Below, piece by piece: positions 11,385 to 20,442 of a DNA stretch of 64,000 bases. The notes under the pieces are model-generated. The model saw nothing but the letters and a program-made list of their open reading frames with translations. It searched no databases and was not told the origin of the DNA. Each line of letters begins with the position of its first letter. Positions within the stretch are counted from its first letter, which is position 1. Location: assembly GCF_022513635.1 (NCBI RefSeq), contig NZ_JAKWBL010000003.1, positions 372,001 through 436,000 of the forward strand. The letters run 5' to 3'. The position numbers were made by a program, and so were the translations under genes. The DNA comes from Paraniabella ginsengisoli (lineage in GTDB: Bacteria; Bacteroidota; Bacteroidia; Chitinophagales; Chitinophagaceae).

Positions 11385-13679
11385 ATGATGCGAAATATTT
11401 ACGGCATATTATTCTTTTCAGCGGCGGTAGCTTTCCTGAGCTCTTGCAGCACTACAAAACATCTAAAAGAAGGAGAAGTACTATATACTGGTGCCGACGT
11501 AACGGTTAATCCTGATAGTGCGATACAAGTATCAGGACAAAAAGACCTGCGCAGTACGCTTGAAGATAAGACCAGGCCAGAACCCAATAAAAAATACTCG
11601 GACTTAGATACAAACTTTTCTTCTACAACCTGGCCGGCGAACCTAAAAAACAAAAAGGATTAAAGTATTGGATGCGTACCAAACTTGGTGAACCGCCAGT
11701 ATTAATGAGCGATGTTAAAATACAGAATAACATCAATGTATTACAAAGTTATCTGATCAGCAAAGGATATCTTCAAGCCAGCGTGAGCGGTGATACTGAG
11801 ATTGAAGGAAAAAAGGACGTGCAAAGTACACTGCTATTACGAACGAACGTTACAAATTGAATGAAGTCAAATTCCCTACAGAACCAACCGCGCTGGAAAA
11901 TATTATAAGAAGAAGTTCAGATAAAACGGTATTAAAGAAGGATGACTATTATGATATAGACGCCTTCTCTAACGAACGGGACCGCATAGACAATGAACTG
12001 AAAGAAAAAGGCTACTTCTTTTTTAATCCTGATTATATTATTATTAAAGTTGATAGTACCATCGGAGACAACAAAGTGAATGCGTATGTAAGAGTTAAAG
12101 ATCTTACTCCGATTGAAGCATTAAAACCTTATCGCATCAACGATATTAATATTTATCCTAACTACAGCCTTAGAAGAGATTCAAGTATCAGGCAATCAGC
12201 CCCGATCGTTCATAACGACTTCAATATATATGATCCAAGAAACACTTATAAACCGCAACTATTTGACAGGCTGGTGTTCTTTGAAAAAGATGAGGTTTAC
12301 AACCGCCACGATCATAGCCTGAGCCTTAACAGGCTGGTAAATATTGGTACTTTTCGCTATGTAAAAGCTGAATTTGCTCCGCTTGATACTTTAGAAAGTA
12401 GCTTGATGAATGCTAACTTCTATTTGACACCGCAAAAGAAAAGATCACTGTCGTTCCAGGTGACCGGCACAAGTAAATCCAACAATTTTGTAGGCTCGGA
12501 ATTAAAGATCAGCAACACTAATAGAAATACTTTTCGTGGTGCAGAACAATTAATAACAACCTTAAGCGGTGGTTTTGAAACGCAGGTAAGTGGCGCTAAA
12601 ACTAATTCCTACTCACTCGGAGCCAGTGCCCGTCTTGTGTTTCCCAGGCTGGTCTCTCCTATCGATTTCCAGAACGAACAAAACTCAGTTCCTAAAACAC
12701 ATATCTCACTTAGTGGTGAATTATTAAGCAGGGCATTATATTTTACAATGGTCTCAGGCAACCTGGAATATGGTTACACTTTTAAAGGAAGTCCCTATAT
12801 TGAACACAATTTTAATCCATTTTCAATATCGTATGTACGTACACTTAGTACCACCGATAGTCTCGAAAAATTATTAACGGAGGTGCCTAGCTTAAGAGGC
12901 AACTATGAAAACCAGTTCATCTTCAGCACCAATTATAATTTTACTTACAGCGATCAGTTTAAAGAAGGTAAAAGAAACAATATTTATTTCTTAGGTTCGG
13001 TTGAAACAGCCGGAAATCTTGTCAACGCCTTCCTGAAAAAAATGACCAGGGCCAAAAAACGCTTTTCAATACAACGGTAAATCAGTTTGTAAGACTGGAA
13101 GCAGATTTCAGAGATTATTACAAAATAAAGCCACAGCTGGTTTTGGCTGGCCGCGCCAATATCGGTTATGGTATTCCTTATGGCAACAGTTCAGTGTTAC
13201 CTTATGTAAGACAATTTTTCGCAGGAGGAAGCAATGATATCAGAGCATTCAGGGCACGCTCGCTTGGCCCAGGCACTTATAATTATGAAATCAATCCTGA
13301 AGAAAGCAGATACTTCGCTGACCAGGGTGGCGATATAAAAATGATGCTAAATGGCGAACTACGCGCTAAACTATTCAGCGTTATCCACGGTGCCGCATTT
13401 ATTGATGCCGGTAATATATGGACTGCAAAAACAGACTCATCCAGACTCGGAAGCAAGTTTAACTTTGGCCGCTCCTTTAGTGAATTTGCAGTTGGCGGCG
13501 GTGTTGGTTTAAGAGTTGATGCAACAATATTTGTGATACGTTTTGACCTGGCAACTCCTTTTAGAAAACCCTGGTTACCAAAAGGCGAAAGATGGGTGTT
13601 TGATAAAATAAATTTCGGCGATCCAACCTGGCGCAAACAAAATTTAATTCTGAATATCGGTATCGGATATCCTTTCTAA
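11385..13679 (+). CDS. tamL: TamA-like outer-membrane lipoprotein TamL (BamA/Omp85 superfamily; three frameshifts)
   Basis: The reading is split into four frames (11385-11663, 11672-11860, 11857-13080, 13143-13679) that together give one Omp85-type protein of about 760 aa. The N-terminus has a lipoprotein signal (AAVAFLSSCSTTKHLKEGE), then POTRA-like domains, and a C-terminal 16-strand-type barrel with GGSNDIRAFRARSLGPG (surface antigen D15 motif) and a terminal GIGYPF. Lipidated TamA homologues of this kind are called TamL in Bacteroidota and work with TamB, encoded directly upstream. Breaks are at short homopolymers near 11620-11670, about 11845 and 13040-13080, so error is more likely than decay. 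Confidence 0.88.
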
Positions 13680-13792
13680 TTTTTCGAATCTGTTGATTCC
13701 ATATAATAGAGAAATAATTTTTCTATCGACAGATTATTATGGCGTTATTCTTGAATGTAATTATCGGGTTATCAACAAATATTTGAAACTTC

Positions 13793-14761
13793 ATGAAATA
13801 CGCATTTAACAAATCAAAAAACATTTTCAGGCAAACCAAAGATCTGCTGATCGCATCTGCAAAAGGCTTTTCAGCAGATAAAGTACCTAAGTTAAGTTCT
13901 TCGCTCGCTTATTGTACTGTATTCTCAATGGCGCCCTTGCTGACCATTGTTATTGCATCTGCCAGTTTGATCTATAAAAAGGAAATTATAGAAGGCAAAA
14001 TATTTGATGAAGTTATTAAGTTTACAGACGAACAAACTGCTAATCAAATTCAGAGCATGGTATCGCAGGCAAGCCTTAGCGGTAAAACAACGGTTGCGCT
14101 TATCATTGGTATTATTTCCTTAATAGTCGGTGCTACTGCAGTTTTCTTAGAAATACAAGATAGCTTAAACACCATCTGGAAAGTAAAGGCAAAGCCCAGA
14201 AAAGGCATCATGGGTTTATTATCCAACAGGCTCAAATCTTTTTCGCTCATTATTTCATTAGGCTTTTTATTATTAGTTTCACTCATATTGAACAGCATAC
14301 TTGGAAGTGTTCAAACACGTTTTCAGGATTTAGTTCCCGTTGAATCAACTTGGTTGTTTTTTATTCTTAACAACGTTCTTACGTTTTCCGTGATCACTTT
14401 TTTGTTTGCTGTTATTTTCAAAGTATTGCCGGATGTCGTCATTAAATGGAAACCTGCATTTGTTGGAGCAGCATTTACCACTGTATTATTTGGCATAGGA
14501 AAATTTCTTATTGATCTATATATAACAAAAGCCAGTCCTGGCGCTATTTTCGGCGCAGCAGGTACAATAATTATTGTATTGCTTTGGGTGTACTATACAG
14601 CATTTATCTTATACTTTGGAGCAGAGTTCACACAAGTGTATGCAGAAAAATACAGCGTTGGCATTAAACCATCCAAATATGCTGTTCATATGGAAATTGT
14701 TGTAGAAGAGAAAAATGTTGGCGAACTACCCCCACAACACCCCGAATACACACAAGATTAA
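13793..14761 (+). CDS. YihY/BrkB family inner-membrane protein
   Basis: The 322-aa polytopic protein has six or so membrane segments (for example LLTIVIASASLIY, TVALIIGIISLIVGATAVFLEIQ, IISLGFLLLVSLIL, TIIIVLLWVYYTAFILYFGAEF) and the family signature LSSSLAYCTVFSMAPLL near residue 37. The ending GAEFTQVYAEKYS is typical of YihY proteins. Once called RNase BN in error, the family has no settled function. A stretch of about 110 bases separates it from tamL. Confidence 0.9.
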   Translation: MKYAFNKSKNIFRQTKDLLIASAKGFSADKVPKLSSSLAYCTVFSMAPLLTIVIASASLIYKKEIIEGKIFDEVIKFTDEQTANQIQSMVSQASLSGKTTVALIIGIISLIVGATAVFLEIQDSLNTIWKVKAKPRKGIMGLLSNRLKSFSLIISLGFLLLVSLILNSILGSVQTRFQDLVPVESTWLFFILNNVLTFSVITFLFAVIFKVLPDVVIKWKPAFVGAAFTTVLFGIGKFLIDLYITKASPGAIFGAAGTIIIVLLWVYYTAFILYFGAEFTQVYAEKYSVGIKPSKYAVHMEIVVEEKNVGELPPQHPEYTQD

Positions 14762-14799
14762 AAGAAACCTTTTGTTTTGAAATAAATCAAGTCTAATCT

Positions 14800-15393
14800 A
14801 TGAGCGAAAAGGAAAAGATGTTAGCCGGGAAACCCTATAAATCTTTTGAAGATGAACTTTTCAACGAAAGGCAACACGCCAAGGATCTTATTTTCCAGAT
14901 CAATACACTTCATCCTCATAAGGTTGATGAACGTAATAAAATATTGCGCACACTCTTAGGTATTACAGGCAATAATTTCCATATAGAACCACCCTTCTAT
15001 TGTGATTATGGATATAATATTTTGGTTGGTGAAAATTTTTACTCAAATTACAACTGCACAATACTTGATTGCGCACTTGTTACGATAGGAAACAATGTAT
15101 TATTAGGCCCAAATGTAGCATTATATACTGCAGGTCATCCTATACACCAAGAACCAAGAGATGAGGCTTTTGAATACGCATTTCCGATAACCATTGGCAA
15201 TAGTGTTTGGATCGGCGGCAATACGGTTATCAATCCCGGCATCATCATTGGAGATAATAGTGTTATCGGCTCCGGAAGTGTGGTAAATAAAAATATTCCT
15301 TCAAACGTGATAGCAGTGGGTAACCCATGCAGCGTGTTACGCACCATTACTGAGGAAGACAAACAATATTATTTTAAGGATTTGAAGTTTTAG
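14800..15393 (+). CDS. sugar O-acetyltransferase, maltose/galactoside type
   Basis: The 197-aa protein is a left-handed beta-helix acetyltransferase of the Maa/LacA type. It has the N-terminal maltose acetyltransferase domain (MLAGKPYKSFEDEL), the hexapeptide repeats (VTIGNNVLLGPNV, TIGNSVWIGGNTVINPG, IIGDNSVIGSGSVVNKNIP) and the catalytic His in YTAGHPIHQEPR. It transfers acetyl from acetyl-CoA to a sugar hydroxyl. Length matches the family. It lies 38 bases after the YihY gene and is probably co-transcribed. Confidence 0.92.
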   Translation: MSEKEKMLAGKPYKSFEDELFNERQHAKDLIFQINTLHPHKVDERNKILRTLLGITGNNFHIEPPFYCDYGYNILVGENFYSNYNCTILDCALVTIGNNVLLGPNVALYTAGHPIHQEPRDEAFEYAFPITIGNSVWIGGNTVINPGIIIGDNSVIGSGSVVNKNIPSNVIAVGNPCSVLRTITEEDKQYYFKDLKF

Positions 15394-15482
15394 CTAACTT
15401 GGCATCATTATTCCAAACCGAATGAAAGCATCATGAAATGAGTAGCGTCCTTGCGAATTTCATAAGCTATAAAATTAATAAT

Positions 15483-16066
15483 ATGAAACATCGCATTCTT
15501 TATCTTCTCTTCTTTTTGAATATTATTACTTCCGGCTACGCTCAAGACTACAAAAAAGCTGCTGAGCAACAATTCTTACAGTACACTGATCTTATTATAA
15601 AAAAAGACTTCAGATCTGCTTCTGAATTTATTATTGAAGATATGTTTGAAATGATATCTAAAGAACAAATGATACTGGCAATGGAAAAAATATTCAACAT
15701 GCCAGAATTTGAATTTAAGATTGATTCGCCGCAAGTACTTCAAATTAGCAATTCAAAAAAGTTGATACCGCTCACTTTCTAAAATTGAAATATTCGAATA
15801 TCCTTCGCATGAAGTTTAATATAGATCAGGATTCTATAGCAAACGATTCTTCAATGACCGAAAACGAAATACTTACGCTGACGCTGCAATCAAAATTTGG
15901 AGAAGATAAGGTAAAGTTTAACCGGGCAACCGGCTATTACGACATTTATGCTGAAAAAGATGTCATCGCTAAATCACCCGATTTGAAGAAATGGAAGTTC
16001 ATTGTAATGGATGAAGACAAAAAGCCATTCTTAAAAAAGATGGTTCCACAAGAAATGCTTGAATAA
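15483..16066 (+). CDS. secreted protein of unknown function (one frameshift)
   Basis: The start at 15483 gives a clear signal peptide (ILYLLFFLNIITSGYAQ, cleavage after YAQ). The mature part is helical and charged (FLQYTDLIIKKDFRSASEFI). The first frame stops at 15782, but shifting in the A6 run near 15756-15761 continues it as KKVDTAHFLKLKYSNILRM and on to 16066, giving about 190 aa. The size and the ending (YDIYAEKDVIAKSPDLKKWKF) suggest a periplasmic NTF2-like or stress-sensing domain, but I do not recognise the family. It sits just upstream of the symporter gene. Confidence 0.7.
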
Positions 16067-16067
16067 T

Positions 16068-16087
16068 TTTTCCGATATTTCGGAAAA
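16068..16087. promoter_or_regulatory. perfect palindrome before the symporter start
   Basis: The sequence TTTTCCGATATTTCGGAAAA is an 8-bp perfect stem with a 4-nt loop. It lies between the stop of the upstream gene (16066) and the ATG at 16097. It could be a weak terminator hairpin or an operator; its T-tail on either strand is short, so neither role is certain. Confidence 0.45.
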
Positions 16088-16096
16088 GAAATATTA

Positions 16097-17387
16097 ATGA
16101 TTGTAGCAAGCCAGACAAACGATACTCCCGCTAAAAAGAAAAAGTTTTACCAGGTATTGTATATACAGGTGTTGATTGCTATTATAATCGGATCGCTACT
16201 TGGATATTTTTATCCATCGTTGGGTGAAAGAATGAAACCGTTGGTGATGGATTTATTGCCCTCGTAAAAATGATCATAGCGCCGGTTATTTTTATTACCA
16301 TCACGGTTGGCATCGCATCCATGAATGATATGAAAACTGTTGGTCGCGTCGCCGGAAAGGCTTTTATTTATTTTCTCAGTTTTTCTACTTTAGCCCTGAT
16401 TATCGGGCTTATTGTAAGCAACATAGTTCAGCCCGGAAAAGGTTTAAATATTGATCCTGCCACATTACAGGCATCAAGCATTTCACAATACGTAAGCAAA
16501 GCGCATGACAGTTCACTGATCAATTTCATTCTGGAAATCATTCCCAAAACGTTGGTAAGCCCGCTTAGTGGCGACAATATTTTACAAATACTTGTAATCG
16601 CTATTTTACTTGGAATAGCCATTTCACAAACGATGCCCAAAAGCAAGCTGGTACTTGACTTCTTTGAAGCTTTAGCTCATCCGGTTTTTAAAATAGTTTC
16701 TATTTTAATGAAACTCGCTCCAATCGGAGCTTTTGGCGCTATTGCATATACCATCGGTAAATACGGCATCGAATCTATGGGTAACCTCGTTGCGCTGGTT
16801 GTTACTTTTTATGCTACGTCCCTATTCTTCGTAATCGTTGTATTAGGAGCCGTTGCCAGATATAACGTTTCAACATTTTCAAATTTTTAAAGTATATAAA
16901 AGATGAATTATTATTGGTATTAGGAACCAGTTCATCAGAAGCAGCATTACCAACACTTATGCAAAAGATGGAACATGCAGGTTGTGCCAAACCTATAGTT
17001 GGACTTGTGGTGCCTACAGGTTATTCATTTAACCTGGACGGAACAAATATTTATATGACATTAGCGGCTTTGTTCATTGCGCAGGCTTGTAATATTGATC
17101 TGTCATTACAAAGCCAGATTGTTTTATTGCTGGTAGCCATGTTAAGCTCCAAGGGTGCAGCAGGTGTTAGTGGCGCAGGTTTCATTACATTAGCGGCAAC
17201 ATTAGCTGTTGTACCCGATGTACCTATAGCGGGAATGACACTGATATTAGGCATTGACCGGTTTATGAGTGAATGCCGCGCCCTTACTAATATGGTAGGC
17301 AACGCAGTAGCTACAGTAGTTGTAGCCAGATGGGAAAATCAACTCGACAAAGAGCAATTAAATAAAGTTTTAAATTACAATAAGTAA
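16097..17387 (+). CDS. dicarboxylate/amino acid:cation symporter, GltP/DctA family (two frameshifts)
   Basis: This is a sodium- or proton-coupled glutamate/dicarboxylate transporter. The N-terminus at 16097 (MIVASQTND...[28 protein letters not shown]) runs into a stop at 16267, then resumes one frame over ([21 protein letters not shown]). A second shift near 16886 leads into [20 protein letters not shown], the serine-rich re-entrant loop. The conserved [10 protein letters not shown] and [16 protein letters not shown] substrate- and ion-binding motifs are intact. About 430 aa after correction with eight predicted spans. A palindrome lies just upstream. Substrate (glutamate, aspartate or C4-dicarboxylate) cannot be told from sequence alone. 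Confidence 0.88.
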
Positions 17388-17398
17388 AAAACACAAGA

Positions 17399-18193
17399 AT
17401 GAAATCAAGTCACGAAATAGATTATGAAATTTTTGGTGAAGAAATGCAATATGTAAGCCTTGAACTTGACCCTCAGGAAACTGCCATTGCAGAGGCCGGA
17501 AGCTTTATGATGATGGATGAAGGTGTGGAAATGGCTACCATTTTTGGCGATGGAAGCCAGAGTGGACAAGGCGGCTTCTTAGGAAAATTAATGAGCGCCG
17601 GAAAGCGCATACTTACAGGTGAAAGCCTGTTTATGACGGCTTACACTAACATGAGCCATGGTAAGAAAAAAGTTTCCTTTGCATCTCCTTATCCGGGTAA
17701 AATTATTCCGCTCGATCTTTCAACATTTGGAGGAAAAGTAATTTGCCAGAAAGACGCTTTCCTATGCGCAGCTAAAGGTGTTTCTGTGGGAATTGAGTTT
17801 CAGCGCAGGCTGGGTACCGGCCTATTTGGCGGCGAAGGTTTTATTATGCAAAAACTGGAAGGCGATGGAATGTCTTTCGTACATGCGGGCGGACATGTTT
17901 TTCACAAAGACCTTCAAACCGGCGAGCGGCTTAGGGTAGATACCGGCTGTCTTGTAGGCTTCACGCAAAGTATTCGGTATGATATAGAAATGGTGCGCGG
18001 TATCAGAAATAAAATATTCGGAGGCGAAGGTTTTTTCTTTGCAACCCTTACCGGCCCAGGCAGAGTGTGGATACAAACATTACCCGTTAGCCGTCTTGCA
18101 TCGCGCATACTTTCCTTCGCAACAACAAACCGAAAAGAAGAAGGTAGTATTTTAGGTGGACTTGGAAATTTGTTAGATGGAGATGGACGCTAA
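17399..18193 (+). CDS. TIGR00266/AIM24 family protein
   Basis: The 264-aa soluble protein matches the AIM24 (TIGR00266) family: it starts with a short motif on antioxidant-like beta strands ([20 protein letters not shown]), has glycine-rich turns ([36 protein letters not shown]) split across beta-helical layers, and repeats [16 protein letters not shown] / [16 protein letters not shown], ending in [14 protein letters not shown]. Family function is unknown; the yeast homologue is mitochondrial. It begins 12 bases after the symporter stop, so the two are likely one transcript. Confidence 0.9.
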   Translation: MKSSHEIDYEIFGEEMQYVSLELDPQETAIAEAGSFMMMDEGVEMATIFGDGSQSGQGGFLGKLMSAGKRILTGESLFMTAYTNMSHGKKKVSFASPYPGKIIPLDLSTFGGKVICQKDAFLCAAKGVSVGIEFQRRLGTGLFGGEGFIMQKLEGDGMSFVHAGGHVFHKDLQTGERLRVDTGCLVGFTQSIRYDIEMVRGIRNKIFGGEGFFFATLTGPGRVWIQTLPVSRLASRILSFATTNRKEEGSILGGLGNLLDGDGR

Positions 18194-18220
18194 AATAAAG
18201 CTGAAGCATGTACTTATGTA

Positions 18221-18262
18221 CAAGTGTGCGACGCAATACTGATGAATTATATTCATCAGCTG
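18221..18262 (+). repeat. dispersed ~55-bp repeat, copy A
   Basis: Core GTGCGACGCAA at 18226-18236, preceded by GTACAA and followed by TACTGATGA and an ATATTCATCAGCTGG tail. It lies in the short gap between two convergent genes. Other copies are near 28700, 37954, 43915, 52461, 55011, 59780 and 61335. Confidence 0.65.
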
Positions 18263-18271
18263 GCTTCAAAA

Positions 18272-18849
18272 TCATTGCGGTTTATCTTCCTTCATGTCTA
18301 CATAAACCACATTATATTTATTGCGTTTGCCACCTCTGAATTTTCTGTTTAAAAATATGCCGGCGCCTCCAATTCCTGTAGCAATAGCTACATTGCGGGT
18401 ATTGCGCTTGTCAAGTAACGGATCGGCTTTTTGAATAAGCCCGTTAATAAGGTTTAAAGCGGTATAGCCAAGCCCGCCAATTGCCGCATATCTACCAAGT
18501 GTTCCCAGGTAGTTGTTTCGATAGGAAACCTTGGGCGTATATACGTATCTGATCGCTTTATAATGAAGTTGTAAAATGTAAGTGGTGACTGTATCGTAGC
18601 TAACTGTGCCGAAAACGTTGGTGTAGGCAGAGGTTGTAAAATATCTTAAATAAATGCTGTCGTTGGCAATCCGGTCTATTAATGCATCATAACGTCTTCC
18701 GTCTGTGGCCATAAACGATATGTTGATACCTGCGTAATAGTTTTTTACGGAAACGCCATTGCGCTTTTTACTGAAATAAAATCAGGTACCTGGGCCGAAG
18801 CCAACAGGGAGGATACAAGAAAGCAACAAATCAACAGCAGCCGTAACAT
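18272..18849 (-). CDS. exported protein of unknown function (one frameshift)
   Basis: From the ATG at 18849 the protein begins with a clear signal peptide (LLLICCFLVSSLLASAQ). The frame breaks in the A5 run at 18769-18773 and continues as RNGVSVKNYYAGINISF, then MATDGRRYDALIDRIANDSIYLRYFTT. The mature protein, about 170 aa, has a likely membrane-associated glycine-rich stretch (YAAIGGLGYTALNLINGL, then VAIATGIGGAGIFLNRKFRGGKR). Proteins like this, with GRRYDAxxDRI...DSIYL, are common unannotated exported proteins in Chitinophagaceae; function is unknown. Confidence 0.7.
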
Positions 18850-19123
18850 TTGCGGTTAAAGATAAAGTATAAATACAATTGCTATCAATCAAAAATTGTT
18901 AAAGCAATAAAAAATTTCTAAGGAAGATCAATAAAAATTTTAAACCACATAGATTCATAGATATATCTTGATAAAGGAGCAAACATAAAAACACATAAGT
19001 TTTCTTTGACTGAAGACTATGTTCCACCTTTGGCGGAGTCTATACATCCCTTATACGGCGAAGTAAATGCTAGTACCTAATGTGGTTATATTTCTTGCGA
19101 AATAAATTATCTTGATGCAGTTC

Positions 19124-20302
19124 CTACAGCGTCATACGTTGTGCAAACTCGGGATTCAAGTAAGGCTTTAATTCAGAAAAAGGCACCCAAACATTTATTT
19201 CGCCATCCGCATAAGATGCAATTTCGTATGGTGAATAGAAAAAGCCTAATCCACTCGGTGATATATAGAAATTATCATTGGGCTTGAGCGTTTTCACAAA
19301 AAGCCTTTTATCAAGTGGTGTGGACGCTGGTACATTATACTGTTTCCTATAATTCTGCTCCAGCAATTGTTGCAGTATTACAGAATCGGCGTTTACCACA
19401 TCTTTGAGGGAAAGTTGTTTATGGCCTTTAATATCAAAACAATACATAGACGTTCCATAATTGCCATGCGCGCCGCCCGTATAAGCATAATTGAACATGC
19501 TTAATACAAGGTAACCATTTTGATTATAAATAACATTGCCGAGTGTTTCGTACTCTCTATTTAAGAAATAATGTGGCCCGTCATCACCCACCCCAACAAT
19601 ACTGCTGTCCACTTCAGCCGCATAACCGTTTACATCATTTTTCACCAAAGCAGTTACTGTTTGTTGCAAAGAAAGGCCTTGTAGCTTTTTATTATCATTA
19701 TCAATAATGCTTTTGATCCTACTATTTAGCCAATCCGCATTCTCGTTTTTATCAACAGCTGCAACCACTGTAACAGCGGTTTTAAGTGTTGGTGTATCAG
19801 TTTTAAATTTTGTGTAATTGGCCGAATCGATCAAACCAACGGCTATCAGTTTAACGGAGTCATTACGGGTTGCTTCTTTCAGTTCTATAGGATAAGAAAC
19901 TTTGCCATCACCGCTGGTCCAGGTACCTTTAAGGCCTTCGTTAGAGACGGCCATTGATAACTGCGCTGATTTATCCGATACAGGATTTGTTACTTCAATG
20001 AGGTAAATGCTGTCTTTACTGGTTTTCTCCCAATTTCTCGACAGGAAAATAGTCTGCCCTTGGTCTACATAATAATAATTGGCATCAACCCTGCTACCAG
20101 CTTTCATCATGTTCAAAACAACAGGTTTGCCTGCAATTGTGCCTTCTAAAGTTTTAAAAACATAGGCATCGGTTAAACTTTGATGTATAGTGCTTGTGCT
20201 ATCATTTACCGCTGTATCAGCATTAGCAGATTTTTTGTCTTCATTTTTACAGGCAGCGAAGGTCAGCAGTAAAATTGCCAAAGCAAATATTCGGTTGTTC
20301 AT
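19124..20302 (-). CDS. lipoprotein with C-terminal DUF3298/RsiV-like domain
   Basis: The 392-aa protein has a lipoprotein signal (LAILLLTFAACKNEDKKS, lipid cysteine at residue 18). Residues about 190-390 form a DUF3298-type domain seen in RsiV-like proteins: SMFNYAYTGGAHGNYGTSMYCFDIKGHKQLSLKDVV and FYISPSGLGFFYSPYEIASYADG are the usual signatures. The N-terminal part has the beta-rich look of a bacterial lipid- or glycan-binding domain. It is likely anchored in the envelope facing the periplasm. Function is unknown; lysozyme-binding has been shown for some related proteins only. Confidence 0.85.
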   Translation of the reverse strand: MNNRIFALAILLLTFAACKNEDKKSANADTAVNDSTSTIHQSLTDAYVFKTLEGTIAGKPVVLNMMKAGSRVDANYYYVDQGQTIFLSRNWEKTSKDSIYLIEVTNPVSDKSAQLSMAVSNEGLKGTWTSGDGKVSYPIELKEATRNDSVKLIAVGLIDSANYTKFKTDTPTLKTAVTVVAAVDKNENADWLNSRIKSIIDNDNKKLQGLSLQQTVTALVKNDVNGYAAEVDSSIVGVGDDGPHYFLNREYETLGNVIYNQNGYLVLSMFNYAYTGGAHGNYGTSMYCFDIKGHKQLSLKDVVNADSVILQQLLEQNYRKQYNVPASTPLDKRLFVKTLKPNDNFYISPSGLGFFYSPYEIASYADGEINVWVPFSELKPYLNPEFAQRMTL

Positions 20303-20442
20303 ATTATAAGGTTTGGTGGTTGTCTAAACCGCTATTTCTCACATAAAATTTCATGCCATAATTCTAAGTTCAGTAATTTGGCGGCACAAGTCCTCAAAAT
20401 TACAACCGGCTTGTCTATTTTTAATTTTATAAAAAATATTTT

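Noticed and set aside
13283-13636. A 117-codon minus-strand frame inside tamL
   Set aside because: It lies wholly antisense to the D15 barrel region and has no recognisable features.
16068-16087. Treating the palindrome before the symporter as a proven operator
   Set aside because: A single palindrome without a neighbouring regulator or a second copy is not enough; it is listed as a possible site only.
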